In this document: positions 15,411 to 21,346 of the stretch, in pieces
Position numbering within the stretch: position 1 is the stretch's first letter
How the letters are laid out: every line of letters begins with the position of its first letter
Translations under genes and position numbers: made by a program
Source: Holophaga sp.
GTDB lineage: Bacteria; Acidobacteriota; Holophagae; Holophagales; Holophagaceae
Assembly: GCA_031292735.1 (NCBI GenBank)
Contig: JARLGP010000007.1
Span: 1 to 21,346, forward strand
DNA: 21,346 nucleotides
Direction of reading: 5' to 3'
The notes under the pieces: model-generated
What the model was told of the DNA's origin: nothing
Databases searched by the model: none
Seen by the model: only the letters and a program-made list of their open reading frames with translations

Positions 15411-15433
15411 AGGCCCCCCGAGCCGGGGGGCCT
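15411..15433 (+). terminator. Strong hairpin after the lyase pair
   Basis: AGGCCCCCC and GGGGGGCCT form a perfect 9-bp stem with a GAGCC loop. The tail (CGTCCCCCTCTCC) is pyrimidine-rich but not a T run. It may therefore be a weak or partial terminator or an mRNA stability element between the lyases and the HAD gene. It also argues that the HAD start lies downstream of it. Confidence 0.45.
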
Positions 15434-15466
15434 CGTCCCCCTCTCCCTGCCTCAGGAGCCTCTATC

Positions 15467-16216
15467 ATGTATCCTCATCCCACCCCAACCTCCCGGCTGA
15501 CCGATTTCAAGGTTCTGACCTTCGACTGCTACGGCACGCTGATCGACTGGGAAACCGGCATCAGCGAAGGCCTGAAGCCGCTTCTCGCCCGGGTGGGCCA
15601 TGCCTTCACCCGCGACCAGGTGCTGGAGGCCCATGCCAAGCACGAATCCTCCCAGCAGGCCGAAACGCCCTCCATGATCTATTCCGAACTGCTCACCCGG
15701 GTCTACGAACGGCTCGCCATGGAGTGGGGCGTCCGGCCGGATCCCACGGAAGCCAAAGCCTACGGGCAGTCGGTGAAGAACTGGCCGGCCTTCGTGGATT
15801 CCGCCGCGGCCCTGCAGTACCTGAAGAAATACTACAAGCTGGTGATCCTTTCCAACATCGACCGGGAAAGCTTCAAGGGCAGCCAGGCGCGGCTGCAGGT
15901 CGAGTTCGACCACGTCTTCACCGCCCAGGACATCGGCTCGTACAAGCCGGACCCGCGCAACTTCGAATACATGATCCGGGAACTGGGCAAGGACGGGTTC
16001 CAGAAGCGCGACATCCTGCACACCGCCGAGAGCCTGTTCCATGACCATCTGCCTGCCAACCGGATCGGCCTGGCCAACGCCTGGATCCACCGTCGGGCCG
16101 GCAAGCAGGGCACCGGCGCCACCTTCCCGCCCGAATCCATGCCCACCTGCAGCTTCCGTTTCACCAGCCTGGCCGAGATGGCCAAGGCCCACCAGGATTC
16201 GCTCCGGACCGCCTGA
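15467..16216 (+). CDS. HAD-superfamily hydrolase, haloacid dehalogenase type II-like
   Basis: This 249-residue cytoplasmic protein carries HAD motif I as FDCYGTL: nucleophile Asp20, then Tyr22 where phosphatases have their acid/base aspartate. Motif II is Ser129-Asn130 in LSN and motif III is Lys160 in SYKPDP. This is the L-2-haloacid dehalogenase pattern. The motif IV region reads HTAESLFHD with Asp193, but the asparagine required in characterised dehalogenases aligns with Leu190. Dehalogenation is therefore uncertain, and a different C-O, C-S or C-N hydrolysis is possible. The ATG follows CAGGAG at correct spacing. It sits between the lyases and PFOR, implying a role in the same pathway. 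Confidence 0.78.
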   Translation: MYPHPTPTSRLTDFKVLTFDCYGTLIDWETGISEGLKPLLARVGHAFTRDQVLEAHAKHESSQQAETPSMIYSELLTRVYERLAMEWGVRPDPTEAKAYGQSVKNWPAFVDSAAALQYLKKYYKLVILSNIDRESFKGSQARLQVEFDHVFTAQDIGSYKPDPRNFEYMIRELGKDGFQKRDILHTAESLFHDHLPANRIGLANAWIHRRAGKQGTGATFPPESMPTCSFRFTSLAEMAKAHQDSLRTA

Positions 16217-16302
16217 CCAGGGCGCTCCGGACGTGCGCCGGGCGGCTTCGGATCCCGCGATCGGCGCCCAAAACCCCAACAGCCAGACTAGGAGTAGTAG
16301 AA

Positions 16303-19300
16303 ATGTCCCACCGTCCCATGGTGACTCTGGACGGCAATGAGGCTGCGGCCTCGGTTGCCCATCGCATCAATGAAGTGATCGCCATCTATCCCATCACCCC
16401 GTCCTCCAACATGGGCGAGTGGTCGGACGAATGGTCCAGCCAAGGCAGGAAGAACATCTGGGGCAGCGTGCCCCTGGTGGCGGAAATGCAGTCCGAGGGC
16501 GGTGCCGCCGGCGCGGTGCACGGCTCGCTCCAGGCCGGGGCGCTCACCACCACGTTCACGGCTTCCCAGGGGCTCCTGCTGATGATCCCCAATATGGGCA
16601 AGATCGCCGGCGAGCTCAGCGCCTTCACCATGCACGTCTCCGCCCGGGCCATCGGCCACAACGGCATCTCCATCTTCGGCGACCATTCCGATGTCATGTC
16701 CTGCCGGCAGACCGGGTTCGCCATGCTGGCCTCCAGCTCGGTGCAGGAGGCCCATGACTTCGCGCTCATCGCCCAGGCCTCCAGCCTGCGCTCCCGGGTG
16801 CCCTTCCTGCACTTCTTCGACGGCTTCCGTACCAGCCACGAGGTGGCCAAGATCGAGCGCCTGGAGGACGACGATCTGCGCCACATGATCGACGATGAAC
16901 TGGTGGCTGCCCACCGGGGCCGCGCCCTGCGCCCGGAGGCCCCGGTGGTGCGCGGCACCACCCAGAACCCCGATGCCTATTTCCAGACCCGGGAGGCCAT
17001 CAGCCCCTACTTCTATGCCTGCCCCGACATCGTCCAGGGCGAGCTGGACAAGTTCGCCCAGCTCACCGGCCGCGCCTACCGGCTGTTCGACTACGTGGGC
17101 GCCCCCGACGCCGAGCGGGTCGTGGTGCTCATGGGCTCCGGCTGCGAGACCGTCCACGAATACGTGGAATGGGCCCTGGCCCAGGGCGAGAAGATCGGCG
17201 TGCTCAAGGTCCGGCTGTTCCGGCCGTTTTCCGCCAGGCGCCTGGTCGCGGCCCTGCCCGCCACGGTCCGCGCCATGGCCGTGCTGGACCGCACCAAGGA
17301 ACCCGGCGCCAGCGCGGATCCGCTCTGCCTGGACGTGGTCATGGCCCTGCAGGAATGCTGGGCGGAGGGCATCATCAAGGCCATGCCCCGGGTGGTTCCG
17401 GGCCGCTACGGGCTGGCCGGCAAGGAATTCACGCCGGCCCACGTGAAGGCGGTCTTTGACGAGCTGGCCAAGTCCCGGCCCAAGACCCACTTCACGGTGG
17501 GCATCGTGGACGATGTCATGGGCAGTTCCCTGGCGGTGGATCCGGACTTCCACATCGAGCCGGACGAGGTCAAGCGGGCCATGTTCTATGGCCTGGGCTC
17601 GGACGGCACCGTGGGAGCGAACAAGAACTCCATCAAGATCATCGCCGGGGAGACCGACAACTACGGCCAGGGCTATTTCGTCTACGATTCCAAGAAGGCC
17701 GGGGCCATCACCATCTCCCACCTGCGCTTCGGGCCGCGGCCGATCCGTTCCGCCTACCTGATCCACCAGGCCGGGTTCGTGGCCTGCCACAACACCTCCT
17801 TCCTGGACAAGTACGACATGCTGGCCAGCGCCGCCCAGGGCGCCACCTTCCTGCTCAACACCCCCTTCGGCAAGGACGAGGCGTGGGCTTCCCTGCCCTG
17901 GGAAGTGCAGCAGACGATCGTCACCAAGCAATTGAAGTTCTTTGTCATCGACGCGTTCGAGGTGGCCCGGGCCACCGGCATGGGGGCGCGCATCAACACC
18001 ATCATGCAGACCTGCTTCTTCGCCATCTCCGGGGTGCTGCCCCGGGAGGAGGCCATCGCCCAGATCAAGAAATCCATCCAGAAGACCTACGGCAAGAAGG
18101 GCGATGCCGTGGTCAGCAAGAACTTCCAGGCGGTGGATACCACCCTGGCCCACCTGCACCAGGTGGCCGTGCCCGGGGCCGTCAGCGCCACCCGCACCCG
18201 GCCCGCGACGGTGGCCAAGGAGGCCCCGGAGTTCGTCCAGAAGGTCACCGCCGTGATGATCGCCGGCAACGGCGACCAGCTCCCGGTCTCCGCCTTCCAC
18301 GCCGACGGCACCTGGCCGGTGGCCACCACCCAGTGGGAGAAGCGCAACATCGCCCTGGACATCCCGGTGTGGGACGGGGCCCTCTGCATCCAGTGCAACA
18401 AGTGCGCCTTCATCTGCCCGCATGCCGCCATCCGCCCCAAGGTCTACCCGGCGGCCGGACTGGAGGGGGCTCCCGCCAGCTTCAAGGCGGTGGACTACAA
18501 GGGTGCTGAGTTCAAGGGCCAGAAATTCACCCTCCAGGTGGCGCCCGAGGACTGCACCGGCTGCGGCATCTGCGTCTCGGTCTGCCCGGCCAAGGACAAG
18601 CGCGAGCCCGGCCGCAAGGCCATCACCATGGCCCCCCAGCCCCCGCTGCGGCTGGCGGAACGCGACAACTACGCCTTCTTCCTCGGCCTGCCCGACCCGG
18701 ACCGGTCCGCCCTCAAGCTGGACGTGAAGGGCAGCCAGTTCATGCGCCCGCTGTTCGAGTATTCCGGCTGCTGCGCCGGTTGCGGCGAAACCCCCTACAT
18801 CAAGCTGCTCACCCAGTTGTTCGGCGACCGGGCCCTGATCGCCAACGCCACCGGCTGTTCCTCGGTCTACGGCGGCAACCTGCCCACCACGCCCTACTGC
18901 ACCAACGCCCAGGGCCTGGGCCCAGCCTGGAACAACTCCCTGTTCGAGGACAACGCCGAATTCGGCTTCGGCATGCGCCTGGCCGTGGACAAGCAGACCA
19001 CCATGGCCCGGGAACTGGTGCAGCGCCTGGCTGACCCCCTGGGCGGCCAACGGGCCGAGGCCCTGCTGGAAGCCGACCAGTCCTCGGAGGCCGGGATCCA
19101 GGCCCAGCGCGGCCGGGTGGCCGAACTCAAGCAGGCCCTGGTCCGGATCCCCGGGGCCGAGGCCAAGCTGCTGGCCACCGTGGCCGACCACCTGGTGAAG
19201 CGCAGCGTGTGGATCGTGGGCGGCGACGGCTGGGCCTACGACATCGGCTACGGCGGGCTGGACCACGTCCTGGCCCAGGGGCGCAACGTCAACCTGCTGG

Positions 19301-19881
19301 TGCTGGACACCGAGGTATACTCCAACACCGGCGGCCAGGCCTCCAAGGCCACCCCCATGGGCGCCGCGGCCAAGTTCGCCCAGGCCGGCAAGGCCATGCC
19401 CAAGAAGGACCTGGGGATGATCGCCATGGCCTACGGCAACGTCTACGTGGCCCGGGTGGCCGCCGGAGCCCGGGATGCCCAGACCGTGAAGGCCTTCCTG
19501 GAAGCCGAGAGCTATGACGGGCCCTCCATCATCATCGCCTACTCCCACTGCATCGCCCACGGCTACGACCTGGTCCGGGGCTGCGAGCAGCAGAAGCTGG
19601 CGGTGGACTCCGGCTACTGGCCGCTGTACCGGTTCGACCCCCGGCGCATCGAGCAGGGCGAGAGCCCGCTGCAAATGGATTCGTCCGCGCCCAGCGTGGA
19701 CCTGGCCAGCTACGTGAACAACGAAAACCGCTACCGCATGGTGGAACGGGCCGATCCCGAACATTTCAAGCATTTGCTGGCCGCCGCCCAGCGGGAGGTG
19801 AGCAACCGCTTCGAGGCCCACGTCAACCTGGCCCGGCTCACCATGCCGGTGAAGTCCGTGGCGGAACTGGAAGGCAAATAA
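16303..19881 (+). CDS. nifJ: Pyruvate:ferredoxin (flavodoxin) oxidoreductase, single-chain
   Basis: This 1192-residue protein is the full-length homodimeric-type enzyme. It converts a 2-oxoacid plus CoA to acyl-CoA, CO2 and reduced ferredoxin. In order it shows the N-terminal domain (YPITPSSNMGEWSDEW), two 4Fe-4S motifs (C695/C698/C701/C705 and C751/C754/C757/C761), the proximal-cluster cysteines C824, C827, C852 and C1083, and the thiamine diphosphate block GGDGWAYDIGYGGLDH followed by SNTGG. All cluster ligands known from the Desulfovibrio africanus enzyme have counterparts. TAGGAG precedes the ATG. Its position after two 2-oxoacid-releasing lyases suggests that it uses their product (2-oxobutyrate or pyruvate). 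A good terminator follows. Confidence 0.95.
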   Translation: MSHRPMVTLDGNEAAASVAHRINEVIAIYPITPSSNMGEWSDEWSSQGRKNIWGSVPLVAEMQSEGGAAGAVHGSLQAGALTTTFTASQGLLLMIPNMGKIAGELSAFTMHVSARAIGHNGISIFGDHSDVMSCRQTGFAMLASSSVQEAHDFALIAQASSLRSRVPFLHFFDGFRTSHEVAKIERLEDDDLRHMIDDELVAAHRGRALRPEAPVVRGTTQNPDAYFQTREAISPYFYACPDIVQGELDKFAQLTGRAYRLFDYVGAPDAERVVVLMGSGCETVHEYVEWALAQGEKIGVLKVRLFRPFSARRLVAALPATVRAMAVLDRTKEPGASADPLCLDVVMALQECWAEGIIKAMPRVVPGRYGLAGKEFTPAHVKAVFDELAKSRPKTHFTVGIVDDVMGSSLAVDPDFHIEPDEVKRAMFYGLGSDGTVGANKNSIKIIAGETDNYGQGYFVYDSKKAGAITISHLRFGPRPIRSAYLIHQAGFVACHNTSFLDKYDMLASAAQGATFLLNTPFGKDEAWASLPWEVQQTIVTKQLKFFVIDAFEVARATGMGARINTIMQTCFFAISGVLPREEAIAQIKKSIQKTYGKKGDAVVSKNFQAVDTTLAHLHQVAVPGAVSATRTRPATVAKEAPEFVQKVTAVMIAGNGDQLPVSAFHADGTWPVATTQWEKRNIALDIPVWDGALCIQCNKCAFICPHAAIRPKVYPAAGLEGAPASFKAVDYKGAEFKGQKFTLQVAPEDCTGCGICVSVCPAKDKREPGRKAITMAPQPPLRLAERDNYAFFLGLPDPDRSALKLDVKGSQFMRPLFEYSGCCAGCGETPYIKLLTQLFGDRALIANATGCSSVYGGNLPTTPYCTNAQGLGPAWNNSLFEDNAEFGFGMRLAVDKQTTMARELVQRLADPLGGQRAEALLEADQSSEAGIQAQRGRVAELKQALVRIPGAEAKLLATVADHLVKRSVWIVGGDGWAYDIGYGGLDHVLAQGRNVNLLVLDTEVYSNTGGQASKATPMGAAAKFAQAGKAMPKKDLGMIAMAYGNVYVARVAAGARDAQTVKAFLEAESYDGPSIIIAYSHCIAHGYDLVRGCEQQKLAVDSGYWPLYRFDPRRIEQGESPLQMDSSAPSVDLASYVNNENRYRMVERADPEHFKHLLAAAQREVSNRFEAHVNLARLTMPVKSVAELEGK

Positions 19882-19890
19882 CCGCTCATT

Positions 19891-19930
19891 TGCCCCGCCG
19901 GGCGCCCCTGGGCACCCAGCGGGGCATTTT
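19891..19930 (+). terminator. Rho-independent terminator after PFOR
   Basis: TGCCCCGC and GCGGGGCA form an 8-bp stem enclosing a further GC-rich paired region, followed directly by TTTT. It lies between the PFOR stop and the next gene, which starts 19 bp later. It is expected to reduce read-through into that gene. Confidence 0.75.
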
Positions 19931-19949
19931 CCTGCTTGAATGGAGCCCC

Positions 19950-20582
19950 ATGGACGTCCTTGACCTCACCCAGACCATCCAGCCGGCCATGCCGGTGTAT
20001 CCCGGCACGGAACCGCCGGTCATCCGCCAGGCCAACACCATCGCCCAGGACGGCTTCGCGGAGAAGTGGATCGGCATGTACTCCCACACCGGCACCCACA
20101 TGGACGCGCCGGGCCACCTGCTGCCGGGGGCCGCCACCCTGGACCAGATGGAGGTGGGCCGTTTCATCGGGAAGGGCTGCGTGCTGGACGCGTCGGCCAT
20201 GATTGCGGAGATCCCGGTGAGCTTTCTGGTCGATCTGCTGCCGGCCATGGAAGGGTGCGAGTTCGTGCTATTCCATACCGGCTGGTCCCGGCGGTGGGGC
20301 CAGGAGAGTTACTACTCGGGCTTTCCGGTCCTGGCCCGGGACGCGGCCCGGTGGCTGTGCCGGAGGAACCTCAAGGGCGTCGGCTTCGACGCCATCTCCG
20401 CGGATCCGGTGGGGGCTCCCTTCCACAACCACCTGGAGCTGCTGGGGGCGGGCCTGGTCCTGATCGAGAACCTGACCGGCCTGGAACAGCTTGCAGGCAG
20501 GCCGTTCCGCTTCGCCTGCCTGCCCCTCAAGCTGGACCAGGCGGACGGCTCGCCGGTGCGCGCCGTGGCCATGCTGGACTGA
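19950..20582 (+). CDS. Cyclase-family metal-dependent hydrolase (kynurenine formamidase-like)
   Basis: This 210-residue protein of the cyclase fold has the metal-binding signature HTGTHMDAPGH (His46, His50, Asp52, His56) seen in bacterial kynurenine formamidase KynB and related hydrolases. It has the C-terminal FHNHLELLGAGLVLIENL segment typical of the family. Such enzymes hydrolyse formamides, lactams or other cyclic amides. No tryptophan-degradation genes are visible, so a kynurenine role is unsupported. It follows the PFOR terminator closely and may be read through or have its own promoter. It converges on the Lrp gene, with four bases between the stops. Confidence 0.82.
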   Translation: MDVLDLTQTIQPAMPVYPGTEPPVIRQANTIAQDGFAEKWIGMYSHTGTHMDAPGHLLPGAATLDQMEVGRFIGKGCVLDASAMIAEIPVSFLVDLLPAMEGCEFVLFHTGWSRRWGQESYYSGFPVLARDAARWLCRRNLKGVGFDAISADPVGAPFHNHLELLGAGLVLIENLTGLEQLAGRPFRFACLPLKLDQADGSPVRAVAMLD

Positions 20583-20586
20583 GGAT

Positions 20587-21081
20587 TCAGCCCTTGGCCC
20601 GATCAAGCAGCCCCGCCAAGGGGTAGCCGGACTTCAGCACCGGCGATTTGAGCACGATGAAGCTGAAGTATTTGGCGATCCCCAGGCGGGCGGCGATCAA
20701 TTGGTCCATCAGGGTTTGGTACTCGGCGATGCCCCGGGTGATGGACTTCATGAGGTAGTCGAAGCCCCCGCTCACCAGGTTGACCTCCAGCACTTCCTCC
20801 AGGTCGCGCAGGGCGGCTTCGAAGCACAGGAAATCCTCCCGGCGCTGGCTGGACAAGGTGACCTGGGTGAACACCACCTGGGGGTCGCCCAGCTTGGCGA
20901 GGTTCAGTTTGGCCTTGTAGCCGAGGATGTAGCCCGCCGATTCCAGGCGGCGGACCCGCTGCAGGCATGGGCTGGGCGAAAGGGCGACGGCCTCGGCCAG
21001 GTCGTTGTTGCCGATCCGGCCCCGGCGCTGAAGCTCGGCGAGGATGTGGATATCGATCTGGTCAAGTCTAGGCTCTCTCAC
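20587..21081 (-). CDS. Lrp/AsnC-family transcriptional regulator (catabolic-cluster copy)
   Basis: This 164-residue protein has a winged helix-turn-helix at about residues 6-57 (LSPSPCLQRVRRLE) and a C-terminal RAM effector domain. It starts at a GTG (21079-21081) with GGGGGAGA about ten bases upstream. It is about 73% identical to the Lrp in the gab operon; the recognition segment differs at only one of 14 residues, so the two may bind similar DNA. It is convergent with the last gene of the catabolic cluster and probably senses its amino-acid substrate. It may be co-transcribed with the dehydrogenase gene upstream on the same strand. Confidence 0.9.
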   Translation of the reverse strand: MREPRLDQIDIHILAELQRRGRIGNNDLAEAVALSPSPCLQRVRRLESAGYILGYKAKLNLAKLGDPQVVFTQVTLSSQRREDFLCFEAALRDLEEVLEVNLVSGGFDYLMKSITRGIAEYQTLMDQLIAARLGIAKYFSFIVLKSPVLKSGYPLAGLLDRAKG

Positions 21082-21201
21082 CGCGCCACCGTTCTCCCCC
21101 CTCCACCCATGTTCTCCATCCTGAACCCATTCAAGATGCCGGCAAGGGGTGCCAGGCGGAACTGTGGCGGACCGCCGATTCGACCACCCGCCTGAGGGGG
21201 A

Positions 21202-21346
21202 TCAGTCCAGGGCGTCCACCATGGCCAGGCCCATGTCCCGGGTGCTGCCCTTGCCGCCCAGGTCCGGGGTGGTGGGGCCGCTGACCAGCACCCGCTCGAT
21301 GGCGCGCATCACCGAGGCCGCCGCCGCCGGCTGGCCCAGGTGCTCC
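21202..21346 (-). CDS. Isocitrate/isopropylmalate dehydrogenase-family protein, C-terminal part
   Basis: Only the last 48 residues are inside the window. They read EHLGQPAAAASVMRAIERVL and then VSGPTTPDLGGKGSTRDMGL, ending in AMVDALD and a TGA at 21202-21204. The TPDLGGKGST block close to the C-terminus is characteristic of NAD-dependent beta-decarboxylating dehydrogenases (isocitrate, 3-isopropylmalate, homoisocitrate or tartrate dehydrogenase). The member cannot be determined without the substrate-binding region. The gene continues beyond 21346. Its stop is 120 bp before the Lrp start on the same strand. Confidence 0.75.
   Translation of the reverse strand, partial: EHLGQPAAAASVMRAIERVLVSGPTTPDLGGKGSTRDMGLAMVDALD

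Noticed and set aside
11619..19821. Very long open frames on the minus strand opposite the lyases and PFOR (each over 850 codons)
   Set aside because: They are antisense to well-supported enzymes in high-GC DNA. Their translations are rich in G, H, Q and V with no domain motifs, and they lack ribosome binding sites.
21082..21201. Possible tRNA suggested by a GATTCGACCACCC stretch
   Set aside because: No matching acceptor, D or anticodon arms could be assembled around it.

Overview
The window looks like a piece of a high-GC bacterial chromosome. Pyruvate:ferredoxin oxidoreductase and an amino-acid-fermenting gene set suggest an anaerobic or facultative heterotroph. The style of the putative Ig plus Vgb-type propeller protein would fit an Acidobacteriota/Holophagae-like genome, but that is a guess from gene style, not from a database hit.

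Left part (1-3175): a mobile-element zone. Three copies of a 38-bp inverted repeat begin with GGGG and end with TAAG or TAGG, as Tn3-family ends do. They lie at 334-371 (+), 2505-2542 (+) and 2743-2780 (-). The outer pair is flanked by a perfect 5-bp direct repeat, TGGTA (329-333 and 2781-2785). I read 334-2780 as a transposase-less Tn3-derived element. Its one intact gene (952-2232) encodes an exported Ig-like plus seven-bladed propeller protein. The blades are nearly identical except at two loops that should lie on the same face. A decayed IS1595-type transposase follows the gene inside the element.

Middle left (3176-8360): a minus-strand operon gabT-lrp-gabD (GABA to succinate), then a TMEM175-family channel gene, a small uncharacterised gene and an ISAs1-type transposase remnant.

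Right part (8361-20582): ten co-directional genes. They are a complete branched-chain-type ABC importer (livH, livM, livG, livF and a periplasmic binding protein), two paralogous PLP-dependent Cys/Met-metabolism lyases, a HAD type II hydrolase, a full-length PFOR and a metal-dependent cyclase/formamidase-like hydrolase. A coherent inferred reading is import of an amino acid, gamma- (or beta-) elimination to a 2-oxoacid, and PFOR oxidation to an acyl-CoA with reduced ferredoxin. Methionine giving 2-oxobutyrate and then propionyl-CoA is the simplest case, but both lyases lack residues typical of methionine gamma-lyase.

Right edge (20587-21346): a second Lrp regulator, about 73% identical to the one in the gab operon, faces the cluster. 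Beyond it is the C-terminus of an isocitrate/isopropylmalate dehydrogenase-family gene cut by the window end.
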